A DNA stretch of 64,000 nt from CBDCUC01 sp965222485 (lineage in GTDB: Bacteria > Pseudomonadota > Alphaproteobacteria > Rhizobiales > Hyphomicrobiaceae). The notes beneath the pieces were generated by a model. That model did not search any database and was not told where the DNA came from. It saw nothing but the letters and a program-made list of their open reading frames with translations. The translations under genes were made by a program, and so were the position numbers. This document shows, one piece after another, positions 46,069 through 54,227 of this stretch (position 1 is its first letter; each line of letters starts with the position of its first letter). The DNA lies in contig CBDCUC010000039.1 in assembly GCA_965222485.1 (NCBI GenBank), positions 1,023,698 to 1,087,697 of the forward strand. The letters are read 5' to 3'.

Positions 46069-46326
46069 ATGTTCGATCTTTCGCGCCTCACCGAAATTTT
46101 AGAAGTTTTTACAGGACAGGAACCCGAAGAATTCGACCCTGCAGCCATCCTGCAGAACCTTGGTGACCTAGGTCTTGACCCATCAATACTCGAGGGACTG
46201 GCACCCGACGAAATGCTAACCGCGCTTCAGGAGCATGGAATTGACCCTTCTCAATTCGATGCCGGCCAACTCGCTGAGTTATCGGAACAATTAGGACTGA
46301 ATCTTCCCCAGCTTGGCCCTAAGTGA
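46069..46326 (+). CDS. small acidic protein (85 aa), unknown
   Basis: 85-aa protein, strongly acidic and Leu-rich, predicted helical. It has two loosely repeated Leu/Asp/Pro blocks: LGLDPSILEGLAPDEM and HGIDPSQFDAGQLAEL, then LGLNLPQLG. No Cys, signal or membrane helix. GGAGA lies 5 bp upstream of this ATG; another ATG four codons earlier is less well placed. The gene is divergent from the OxyR-like regulator. No family recognised. Confidence 0.55.
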   Translation: MFDLSRLTEILEVFTGQEPEEFDPAAILQNLGDLGLDPSILEGLAPDEMLTALQEHGIDPSQFDAGQLAELSEQLGLNLPQLGPK

Positions 46327-46583
46327 GTTTCAGTTCACGCTCTGCCCCCCGCGCGTTTGACTCACTGTCCAAAATTCGGTTCTGGCCAATCGACCGGCGA
46401 TTGCAAGGTACCGGAAGCGGTGGACACATTTACGTGCGGGGCCGCAACTTCCATCCCTCCCTTGGTACGATAGACGCATTGGCCCTGAGCCAATCTTGAC
46501 GAATAGAATAGCCCAACCGATCTCATTTCGGCGATTGCTTGGAAAGCATAAACGGCTTTCTATCGGACCAATCCGGAGGCTCA

Positions 46584-47201
46584 ATGACCAAAAACATTCT
46601 CGGTTCCCCGCCATCCTCAAAGGTTATGCGTGCCACTGGTCTTACACTGGCGCTCCTCATTCTGATTTCCAGTCCACTATCACCGGTCAACTCAGAGGAG
46701 CGAGACAACGCCAAAGAAGCCGTCGTCAACTTGAAGGCCTATGCCGCTTACAAGATGGGACAATACGACAAGGCAAAGCAGATATGGGAAGGCTTGGCGA
46801 AAAAAGGAAACACCACCGCGCTGTTGAATCTCGCCAACCTGTTTCAACAAGGACAAGGTGTAACCAAAGACGATCGTGAAGCGCACGTGTTGTTGGAGAA
46901 AGCTGCGACACTCGGTGATGCCCGCGCGCAGTACGAATTGGGAATGTCCTATGAAAAGGGGCATGTGGTTGAGCGTGATATCGACAAAGCCGCTGAATGG
47001 CTCAAAAAGTCTGCGGACCAAGGTTTTTCAGATGGTCAATTCGCTTACGGTGTTATGCTTGCAACTGCGCGTGGTCAGGGTATTGACCAGGCCTCCCGGC
47101 AGGACAAACAAGCCGCCATTGACCTGCTGTCCAAAGCAAAGGCCGGCGGCCACCTGGAAGCTGGAAATTATCTAGACACGCTCCGCGCATCACTCGACTA
47201 A
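46584..47201 (+). CDS. Sel1-like repeat protein
   Basis: 205-aa protein with a hydrophobic N-terminal export or anchor segment (about residues 17-35) and then Sel1/TPR-like helical repeats: AYKMGQYDKAKQIWEGLAKKG (split GQYDKAKQIWEGLA), ALLNLANLFQQGQGV, AQYELGMSYEKGHVVERD and GQFAYGVMLATARGQG. Sel1 proteins usually act as adaptors. CGGAGG precedes the ATG by 5 bp, which sets the start. Partner unknown. Confidence 0.82.
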   Translation: MTKNILGSPPSSKVMRATGLTLALLILISSPLSPVNSEERDNAKEAVVNLKAYAAYKMGQYDKAKQIWEGLAKKGNTTALLNLANLFQQGQGVTKDDREAHVLLEKAATLGDARAQYELGMSYEKGHVVERDIDKAAEWLKKSADQGFSDGQFAYGVMLATARGQGIDQASRQDKQAAIDLLSKAKAGGHLEAGNYLDTLRASLD

Positions 47202-47328
47202 TGTTCAACAAAAGGTCTTCCAGAAAGCCTGCCGCCCACCAAACTTAGCAACATCGCTAGACCTGTTGGCGATATCCTCACTGACTTACGTACGAAGCGA
47301 TAGGCGCCCAACCACACGGGCAGGTGAA

Positions 47329-47793
47329 ATGACGGACAAACCCATGCCAACCATCCGCGAACTTTCAGATGCGGATATTGCCACTATGCGGGAGTTGCTC
47401 GATGTTTTTGGCCAAGCATTCGACGAGATAGATACCTACACATCCCAGCAGCCAAGCGACACCTATCTGCGTGACCGGCTGAAATGCGACGTCTTCATTG
47501 CATTGGCGGCCGTTGAAGACAACGCTGTCATCGGCGGCCTCGCAGCCTACGAATTGAAAAAATTTGAGCGCCAACGAAGTGAAATCTATATCTACGATAT
47601 AGCGGTCGCTGAACAGCACCGGCGCAGAGGAATTGCGACACAGTTGATCGAAAAACTTAAAATCATCGCATCACGCCGCGGAGCCTATGTCATCTTCGTC
47701 CAAGCGGACCATTCTGACCCGCCAGCTATCGCACTCTATTCGAAGCTCGGCACGCGAGAAGACGTTCTTCATTTTGATATCGATGTGCCATGA
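47329..47793 (+). CDS. AAC(3)-I family aminoglycoside N-acetyltransferase-like protein
   Basis: 154-aa GNAT protein that matches the layout of AAC(3)-I gentamicin acetyltransferases almost end to end: LLDVFGQAFDEIDTY, FIALAAVEDNAVIGGLAAY, FERQRSEIYIYDIAV, acetyl-CoA loop EQHRRRGIATQLI, GAYVIFVQAD, ALYSKLGTREDVLHFDID. The start MTDKPMPTI has AGGTGA upstream and gives the usual family length. There are no integron elements nearby. Whether it acetylates aminoglycosides is not known from sequence; a self-protection or general GNAT role is possible. Confidence 0.82.
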   Translation: MTDKPMPTIRELSDADIATMRELLDVFGQAFDEIDTYTSQQPSDTYLRDRLKCDVFIALAAVEDNAVIGGLAAYELKKFERQRSEIYIYDIAVAEQHRRRGIATQLIEKLKIIASRRGAYVIFVQADHSDPPAIALYSKLGTREDVLHFDIDVP

Positions 47794-47809
47794 TCCTGGC
47801 AGCTTTGCC

Positions 47810-47841
47810 CTCACCTCATCGTCGCGATCATGATCGATACA
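47810..47841. repeat. 32-bp direct repeat, copy 1
   Basis: Identical to 49430-49461 except for one base (47816 T against 49436 C). It includes the 12-bp palindrome CGATCATGATCG. On the minus strand it encodes VSIMIATM then one residue and a stop, the same ending as the protein at 49431-49850, so it looks like the surviving 3' end of a paralogous gene. Confidence 0.85.
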
Positions 47842-48058
47842 CACCCGACACACATCACCCAAACCACACCCGGCCTCTGATAAAAATTGGGATGTGGGAC
47901 AACGATCGTTGCCCTGCGGTTTGACAAGTTTCTATCGTGGTTCGCCTTTAAACCGCGCCGCAACACCATCGCGTTGCTTGTCACACACGCCACGTCAGTG
48001 TTAGCCTTTTGCAGACTTATTTATATATTTTTCGGATCAGAAGACTGGTGGCAACGCC

Positions 48059-49342
48059 ATGACATCAAGTGACAAACAAGGTTTCAATGCCCAAATCCTA
48101 GACGTATCGGACACGTTTTTTCGGGGGCTTCGTCAGAGACTATTCGGATATCTCGCGCTCGTTCTGACGCTATTCGTAATTGCCATTGTCATCGTCATAG
48201 CCCTGTTCGCTCTCAATCTCCTGATCTTCAAGGATACCACCTTTATTGAAGGAGTTGCGGCCGGCAACCCTGACGATATTCGCCTGTTTTCTCTCATTTT
48301 CACGATAACAGGCACGGTCCTTGTCCTAGTTCTTCTTGACCCGCTAATGCAACGCGCCAACTACAACAATTTCCAATGGCATGCGTCCCTCCGGCCTTTA
48401 ACAAGCAAGACCCCGTTTGATCGTGACCCAGTCGCCATTGCAAATGATCTCAATGAAAAATTTCCGAACACACCCAACAGCTATCTCAAATTTAGCAAAC
48501 CCGTGAAGTATTACGCACTAAAGTTTCTGGCGTTGGCCTTGTTCTTTTTCCTAAGCATATCGAACAACCTATTTGAACTGTACCTATCCCTATTCCATCT
48601 CAACATTCGGTTTGTCACCCTCCATGTGAATCTCATCGCAATAGCTCTTTTTGTGTATCTCAATAATCTCGCCGATCGTTACATCGCCATCAAGGCAACC
48701 GCACTTCTTGAAAGTGATTCAAGACCACCCGTTCTGTTCCTCCGTTCGTTTCGTGATGAGCGAATTTCTGTGTGGCGCAACAACTTCCGCAATATTGCAA
48801 CCGGCAACATGATCGCAACCTTAGAAATTGCCATTGCAGACGTTGCACGAAAACTGGGCCCCTTCATTGCCATCGGTGAGCCCAATGAACGTTTGCCTAA
48901 CCTCGGCGCCGCGCGCCTGTATGCCAAAGATGATGAGTGGCAGACGATCGTACAGGGCCTCATGGACCGTGCCCAAGTTATCGTGGCGGTACCGGCAATG
49001 GCTAAATGGGTGCGTTGGGAGTTGCGCCAGCTACTTGCGAATAAGCGTGCCTTAAAGTCAGTAATATTATTGCCGCCAAAGCGGCGCGAATGGATCTTCG
49101 GAACGTTCAAGTACAGCTATATAGAGGGCTCCTGGTCCGCAGTTCTCGAAGAATTTGCCAACACGCAATGGTCGGATGCCCTTCAACAGGTAGACACACG
49201 ACGCGCCTTGATGGTGTTCTTCCATGACAACAGTTTGTATGTCGTCGTCAGCAAGAAAAAGTATGAATCAGACTACGAAAGAGGACTGGCATTGGCCATA
49301 TGGCATATCTCGAACCGTTCCGCGGCACATTCAATGAATTGA
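48059..49342 (+). CDS. four-helix membrane protein with TIR-like/Rossmannoid C-terminal domain
   Basis: 427-aa protein. Transmembrane helices lie near residues 29-56, 77-95, 150-172 and 185-203. Residues 222-427 form a cytoplasmic domain: PPVLFLRSFRDERI, GPFIAIGEPNERLPNLGAARLYAKDDEWQ (in pieces GPFIAIGEPNERLP and YAKDDEWQTIV), then AQVIVAVPAMAKWVRWELRQLL and SVILLPP. The alternating hydrophobic strands and WEL helix recall TIR and SLOG-like Rossmannoid folds, but I cannot assign a named family. It sits between two 32-bp direct repeats and looks AT-richer than the housekeeping genes. Ribosome binding site is weak (GGTGG). Confidence 0.7.
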   Translation: MTSSDKQGFNAQILDVSDTFFRGLRQRLFGYLALVLTLFVIAIVIVIALFALNLLIFKDTTFIEGVAAGNPDDIRLFSLIFTITGTVLVLVLLDPLMQRANYNNFQWHASLRPLTSKTPFDRDPVAIANDLNEKFPNTPNSYLKFSKPVKYYALKFLALALFFFLSISNNLFELYLSLFHLNIRFVTLHVNLIAIALFVYLNNLADRYIAIKATALLESDSRPPVLFLRSFRDERISVWRNNFRNIATGNMIATLEIAIADVARKLGPFIAIGEPNERLPNLGAARLYAKDDEWQTIVQGLMDRAQVIVAVPAMAKWVRWELRQLLANKRALKSVILLPPKRREWIFGTFKYSYIEGSWSAVLEEFANTQWSDALQQVDTRRALMVFFHDNSLYVVVSKKKYESDYERGLALAIWHISNRSAAHSMN

Positions 49343-49429
49343 ATTGGTGCTTGCTATTGCGACCAAGTTCGTTCTTCCACCGGGTTCGGCTCTCAACAGC
49401 CAAAGTGGATCTGTTGTACTTCAAATCTT

Positions 49430-49461
49430 CTCACCCCATCGTCGCGATCATGATCGATACA
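49430..49461. repeat. 32-bp direct repeat, copy 2
   Basis: Second copy of the repeat at 47810-47841, exactly 1620 bp away. It overlaps the stop and last codons of the minus-strand gene at 49431-49850, ends one base before AATT, and shares the CGATCATGATCG palindrome (49445-49456). Confidence 0.85.
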
Positions 49462-49850
49462 ATTGAGATGATAAGCGACAAACCCGCAATCGCTGTTGCA
49501 GTAACAAATTTTCGGTGCTCGTCCCGCAGTGTTGCGAGGATCGAAGCTAGATAGGGAAAGTTGACGCAGTGGTGATCTCCACCAACGCGCAGCGCAAAGA
49601 ATTCCGCTTGGCCGCCATCAGCCTTCGCGTGCGCATACTTTTCGTTGAGATGATAATAGAGCCGCCCGAAGATGATGTCGGGATCTAAATTGAAGGTCCC
49701 GGCAAGCTCCGCAATATCAATGGGTACCCAGATTTTTGAACTGCGTGTCCGCTCTGAGTCCGAGAAATTCTCAAACCGTGAATAGTTGCGTTCGTATATC
49801 TCTCCCAATAGGGCAAGGTCGGTCGGGATCTTCGGAGCCATGACAATCAT
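49431..49850 (-). CDS. hypothetical protein with C-terminal membrane anchor
   Basis: 139-aa protein. The soluble part (KIPTDLALLGEIYERNYSRF, IWVPIDIAELAGTFNLDPD, IIFGRLYYHLNEKYAHA) looks helical and may contain a winged-helix-like unit. The last 25 residues (TAIAGLSLIISIVSIMIA) form a membrane helix, so the protein is probably tail-anchored with its body in the cytoplasm. Its 3' end is duplicated at 47810-47841. It converges with the four-helix membrane gene 88 bp away. ATG at 49850 or 49841 may be used. No family recognised. Confidence 0.6.
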   Translation of the reverse strand: MIVMAPKIPTDLALLGEIYERNYSRFENFSDSERTRSSKIWVPIDIAELAGTFNLDPDIIFGRLYYHLNEKYAHAKADGGQAEFFALRVGGDHHCVNFPYLASILATLRDEHRKFVTATAIAGLSLIISIVSIMIATMG

Positions 49851-50207
49851 CCGCAAAGGCGAGGGCCTGACGCACCCCATATTCAGACAATCTCAACTCC
49901 GACAGCCGCGCTCAATATTCTTTTGACCGAGTCCACAATCCATTTCGGTCACAACAACGTAGGTCGACAGTGAACGTCAATCCAACAATGATCACCCGCA
50001 TACGGGGACGTGTTGGCGCCATTGACGTAACGGCAAAATGCCCACGGAATAGACAGTCAGTATGCGTCACCGTTGCATCTGAACCACACTTGTCGATTCA
50101 TTCACCCAAAGGCACATGTGCGTAACCAAATCTCAAAGACTTAGCGGCTGGGTTGAATGCTATAAGTCCACGTTGAATCCTAAGAATCCAGGGAAGCGGC
50201 ACAACAT
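49851..50207. other. intergenic region upstream of the MipA/OmpV gene
   Basis: About 357 bp between divergent genes. No gene, repeat or clear promoter was identified; the upstream regulatory regions of both neighbours must be here. Confidence 0.35.
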
Positions 50208-51032
50208 ATGGCAATGCGATCATCCGGCCTGTTTTGGTCGGCACTTCTGACAGCGACAATCTTCTGCTCGCCCGCGAAGGCAACGGACTTTGGCGGCGCA
50301 GGGCTGTCCTTGAACGACCTGCAGGTCGGAGGCTTTGTTGTCGTGGCGCCGAAATACGAGGGCTCTGACGAGTATGAGGCCCGCGGTTTCCCAATTGTCG
50401 CACCGTCAGGTTTGGGTGGGAACACGCTTGAAGACGGAATTGTGCAGTTCCGCGGTCCCGATGACCTGCGCTTCCGTTTGGTCAAACTCAACGCCTTCGA
50501 ATTTGGCCCACTCGTAGGCTGGCGTTTCGACCGTGAGGAAGACGACGCCCGGCGCTTGCTCGGGTTAGGTGACGTCGATGGCGGCGTAGTCGTTGGCGCC
50601 TATGCAGCATACAACCTTGGACTGCTGAGACCGTTCGTCTCTTACCACCATCAGGTCTCCGGAGACGACACCGGCGCCGTTATTCGCTTCGGCACCGAGG
50701 TCAAAACACATCTCGCCCCCAGTCTGCCTATCAGACTAACGGCTGGCGCCACCTACGCCGATGACGATTATACGGATGCCTACTTTTCGATCTCACCGAC
50801 CCAGAGTGCTGCCTCTGTTGCCGGGCTTGCGATTTATGACGCGGATTCTGGCATCAAGGATGTCTTCATCGGCGCACAGACGGACATAGCACTATCGCAG
50901 GACTGGAGCTTGAAGCTGAGCGGCCGTTATTCGCACATCGTCGGCGACGCGGCAGACAGCCCGATAGTTGAGACTGAGGACCAGTTCTTTGCTGGCGCAG
51001 GCCTCACCTATCGCTTCAAACTGCAGCGCTGA
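50208..51032 (+). CDS. MipA/OmpV family outer-membrane protein
   Basis: 274-aa outer-membrane beta barrel. A signal peptide (SGLFWSALLTATIFCSPAKA) is followed by GGFVVVAPKYEGSDEYEARGFPI, the family pattern, and alternating barrel strands ending in the aromatic AGLTYRFKLQR. The family has been linked to peptidoglycan scaffold or outer-membrane roles, but the specific function here is unknown. AGGGAAG lies upstream at long spacing; ATG 50208 or 50214 could be the start. Confidence 0.88.
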   Translation: MAMRSSGLFWSALLTATIFCSPAKATDFGGAGLSLNDLQVGGFVVVAPKYEGSDEYEARGFPIVAPSGLGGNTLEDGIVQFRGPDDLRFRLVKLNAFEFGPLVGWRFDREEDDARRLLGLGDVDGGVVVGAYAAYNLGLLRPFVSYHHQVSGDDTGAVIRFGTEVKTHLAPSLPIRLTAGATYADDDYTDAYFSISPTQSAASVAGLAIYDADSGIKDVFIGAQTDIALSQDWSLKLSGRYSHIVGDAADSPIVETEDQFFAGAGLTYRFKLQR

Positions 51033-51113
51033 ATAGAGCACTGACATAACAGACGAGAACTCGGCGGCAACATGGTGGGAGGAGCTATTCCAGCCACCAC
51101 CCGCTTCGCACAC

Positions 51114-51230
51114 CTAAAATCTATCGAAATCCAAACTTGTGTGCCGCGACTCTAAAGCCGCCACAGCCATTCCGACAACGGCACCTGCGATCAACGCAGC
51201 TATGATCATTACGCCGGTACTAACAAACAT
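51114..51230 (-). CDS. 38-aa single-helix membrane protein
   Basis: Short reading frame beginning ATG with AGGAG 8 bp upstream. The peptide has one hydrophobic helix (VSTGVMIIAALIAGAVVGMA) and a short polar tail ending HTSLDFDRF. The good ribosome binding site, spacing and helix argue for translation, but the size leaves doubt. It lies between the MipA/OmpV gene and the DUF2182 gene. Confidence 0.45.
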   Translation of the reverse strand: MFVSTGVMIIAALIAGAVVGMAVAALESRHTSLDFDRF

Positions 51231-51499
51231 TCGACCAACTCCTGTCACGGGTGATGCCGGTCCGTGCGCCTTGGCAAATCAACTGCCCGACGAGCCCGGT
51301 CACCTCTATGGTTTTGCAGTCGTTAATCGTTACGACGTGTGTCGCAATTCATGCTGTTCCCCGCGGAACACTCTAACCAACCCACCGGGTTGATCATGGC
51401 TGCTCCACACCGTGGCATATGCGGCCAATTCCCAAGAATCCTGCTGTGAGCCGCGATGACCCTCTCGGCGACAATTCCCACACGTCATAAAGAATTGCG

Positions 51500-52327
51500 C
51501 TACGACGGCCAGCCGTCATGCGCGAGGACCGCTGTTCCGGCTATTAGCAAAACTGCACCCATAACCCGCGCGATCACATGTCCGTACGGCAGGACCTTCT
51601 CCAACAGTACGAAAATTGTGAGCCCTGCTATCCAGACAAGGTTCATGACCCCGCCGGCAAATAGTAGCGCCATCAGGACCCAACAACAGCCAACGCAATA
51701 GAGGCCGTGATCCATGCCCATCCTCCAGGCTCCAATCCGACCAGCGCGATAATGCTGCGCCAGAAATTGCGCCGGAGACCTGCAATGTCTCAAACAGGCA
51801 TGTTTCAACGGCGAGAGTTGATAAAGTCCCGCAGCGACAAGAAGCAAACCGGAGAACTTGGCCTCCACACTCCACATCAACATCGCGTGCACCAGACCTG
51901 CCTGTTCAAGCCCCCACTGCAGAAGAGTGGCAACGGCACTGAACAAAAGCCAAGAGGTTAGGTAACCGAGCGCAAAGATAAACGTTGGCGCAACCCCATC
52001 ACCAATGCGCTCCCGTCCCTGTTCGTGGCGATATACGCGTCCGAATAGCAAAATGACCGGAGCAGCGCTCGGCGTCATCATGGCGATCATCATGACCCAC
52101 CACATGGACAACATAAGAAGTGCGTAAGTCAGCGACCATTCAGCAACCATGTTGGGTTTGATCGGGGGCGGAAACGACCACGTTGTCATCCGCCAAATGT
52201 TCATTCCCGTGCCGGCCCCGGCCAAAAGCCAAAGCCACGCAAGTGCTACAATCGCAGAAAGTCCCGCGATCACCACCCAGCGTTCTCGCCTAAGTATATT
52301 CTCTATGGTCGTCGTTTGAGATGCCAC
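51500..52327 (-). CDS. DUF2182 membrane protein (predicted metal-binding)
   Basis: 275-aa inner-membrane protein with about seven hydrophobic segments. Family features: MWWVMMIAMMTPSAAP (Met-rich), LSPLKHACLRHC and the motif MGMDHGLYCVGCCWVLM with Cys and His ready to bind metal. The start is a GTG (52327) without a strong ribosome binding site. DUF2182 genes are often found beside DUF1326 genes, as here, and a metal role (perhaps copper) has been suggested; the function is unproven. Confidence 0.88.
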   Translation of the reverse strand: MASQTTTIENILRRERWVVIAGLSAIVALAWLWLLAGAGTGMNIWRMTTWSFPPPIKPNMVAEWSLTYALLMLSMWWVMMIAMMTPSAAPVILLFGRVYRHEQGRERIGDGVAPTFIFALGYLTSWLLFSAVATLLQWGLEQAGLVHAMLMWSVEAKFSGLLLVAAGLYQLSPLKHACLRHCRSPAQFLAQHYRAGRIGAWRMGMDHGLYCVGCCWVLMALLFAGGVMNLVWIAGLTIFVLLEKVLPYGHVIARVMGAVLLIAGTAVLAHDGWPS

Positions 52328-52350
52328 AGACTATAGAACCACTAAATCTG

Positions 52351-52992
52351 CTAAGCAGATCGATGTCGAACGACACCGTGATTATTCAAATGCAGATAGG
52401 CAAACTGTCCATAGCTGTTTTTAAAGCTGATCGCGATGTTGCCTTCTGTCTTGCTCGTTGCACTGCCCATTTCGGCAATCTCATATTCAAAGCCGTTGGG
52501 AATCTCAATGCGCGCCCGGTGCTCTTCGCCTGACACCGGATTCTTAATCGGCTCGCCAACAGTTTCCACCAACCCAGGTACGCTGTAACTCCCACGCCGC
52601 GCCTCAACATCGACGGAGAATTCAACGGGTGCAAAAATTGGGTCGAAAACCTCAACGAGCGTCGCGCCGAAGACGGCAAAAACTGTTGCCATCGGCTCAG
52701 TATCCTCACCCGACATGATTTTTAGAATAGCTTCGCGCTGGGCAGGCGTCGCCTTTTCATCCACAAACGGTTGACACCGCCCTTCACCCTCATGGATGGC
52801 GCCGGGCCACTGAAAAATGCCACCGAAACGAACACCATCAAGCTTGACGTCCCCATAGTGTCCTTCGGTTACTTCCTGGCAAACAGTCGCCTCACAACAA
52901 CCATGCGTCGGTGGGGCATTGAATTGACATGGGCAACCATAGGCGCAATTGCAGTTAGAAAACTCAACGGCTCGAATTTCCCAAGGTGTCAT
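52351..52992 (-). CDS. DUF1326 protein (Cys-rich)
   Basis: 213-aa soluble protein. The N-terminus has the DUF1326 Cys cluster FSNCNCAYGCPCQFN and HGCCEATVC, then GVRFGGIFQWPGAIHEGEG. The rest is beta-rich with NGFEYEIAEMGSA. Upstream of the ATG is AGGA. The gene is 24 bp before DUF2182, so the two are co-transcribed; the pair is a recurrent combination of unknown function with potential metal-binding residues in both members. Confidence 0.9.
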   Translation of the reverse strand: MTPWEIRAVEFSNCNCAYGCPCQFNAPPTHGCCEATVCQEVTEGHYGDVKLDGVRFGGIFQWPGAIHEGEGRCQPFVDEKATPAQREAILKIMSGEDTEPMATVFAVFGATLVEVFDPIFAPVEFSVDVEARRGSYSVPGLVETVGEPIKNPVSGEEHRARIEIPNGFEYEIAEMGSATSKTEGNIAISFKNSYGQFAYLHLNNHGVVRHRSA

Positions 52993-53108
52993 CGTCCTAT
53001 TCCCCAATCAACAGGTTTCGGTCCAGTCGCTGAAGCGGACCGCATGATAGTACAATTGCCGTAGCATCCCTACCGAAAAATCAGTTGCAATCGAATGGTC
53101 AAGATAGG

Positions 53109-53984
53109 CTAGCGTTCCGTTTGAATTTTCTTCAGCTTGATCTTTGCCAAGGGCACGAATGTGCCATTCGGAAATTCGTCGATATAGGCCTGCAACATGT
53201 CCTTGTCGTTTGAATTGCGTACGCTTTCCCAGAAACTCACTTCGTGATCTTTGCCTTTCGCAGGCTGCGCGTCCATTGTCGTTTCCGGTTTGTCGAGATC
53301 AGGCACCCACAAGCCTGGCCGTATCGCCCTCGCCTCTGCGAAGTCATCCTCCGCCTGCTCCCGTTGACCCATCTTCGCGTAGACCATTCCGCGATCGCGA
53401 TAAGCCCAGAACTGCTTCGGCTGCCGCTCAATCGCGCGGTCGAAATCGGCAATCGCACGCTCGTGGTCGCCCTTAAGCGCCCACACGTTGCCACGTCCCA
53501 GGTACAAGCCCGGCGTATTAGCACCCATTCGTTCCATAAAGGCTTGAAAGTCTGCGAGCGCTCGCTTTTGATCCCCGGTCCTGACATGCGCAAACGCACG
53601 GTGATAACGCGGCATAAAATACTTGGGCTTCATGCTGATCGCTGTCGACAAATCGGCAATTGCCCGCTCAAAGTTGCCCTGGTTGAGAAATGCCTCGCCG
53701 CGCCGCCCGTAAGAGAACGCATAGTCCGGGTCCATCTCAATGGCTCTCGTCAGATCAGCAATCGCTAGCTTCCATTGTCCCTTGTTATGGTAGTGACTAC
53801 CGCGCATGTAGTATGCACGCCCTAGTCGCTTGGCGCTTTCGTTCTCTCCACTTTCAATAATTTGAGAGCAAGCCAATAGCTGCTCGGCAGGCTTCTTGAA
53901 GTCGTCGCAATCCTTGTAGCGATCTGCCTGCGCCGGCGTCGCGATCAAAAGCAAGACAACAACACACGCCAGGCGTTGCAACAT
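53109..53984 (-). CDS. periplasmic TPR-repeat protein
   Basis: 291-aa exported protein: signal peptide MLQRLACVVVLLLIATPAQA, then a Cys-containing N-terminal part and tandem TPR units (AYYMRGSHYHNKGQWKLAIADLTRAIEMDP, in pieces YYMRGSHYHNKGQWKLAIAD and RAIEMDPDYAFSYGRRG; then GNFERAIADLSTAI, GDHERAIADFDRAI). It should be a protein-protein scaffold in the periplasm. GGAGAGGAG precedes the ATG. Partner unknown. Confidence 0.9.
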   Translation of the reverse strand: MLQRLACVVVLLLIATPAQADRYKDCDDFKKPAEQLLACSQIIESGENESAKRLGRAYYMRGSHYHNKGQWKLAIADLTRAIEMDPDYAFSYGRRGEAFLNQGNFERAIADLSTAISMKPKYFMPRYHRAFAHVRTGDQKRALADFQAFMERMGANTPGLYLGRGNVWALKGDHERAIADFDRAIERQPKQFWAYRDRGMVYAKMGQREQAEDDFAEARAIRPGLWVPDLDKPETTMDAQPAKGKDHEVSFWESVRNSNDKDMLQAYIDEFPNGTFVPLAKIKLKKIQTER

Positions 53985-54227
53985 GTGACACTCCTCTCCA
54001 AGACGGTTACGCGAAGCCCCATGCCCGCCTTCTGATCATGCACACAACTCCTAAACTGCCAATGCTGTTCGGGCTCCGGAACGTCGTCATCTCGACTTGT
54101 ATATGGATGTAGCCAACACTAAACACGCACAACAAAAACGGGCGGCTGTGAAAACAGCCACCCGTCTGACAATTCATCGCGGTGTAACACACCGCAATAA
54201 CGTTAACGCATTGAGATCAAATTGGCC

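Noticed and set aside
47887..48072. 61-codon plus-strand frame overlapping the start of the four-helix gene
   Set aside because: It overlaps the better supported gene and the repeat scar, with no ribosome binding site.
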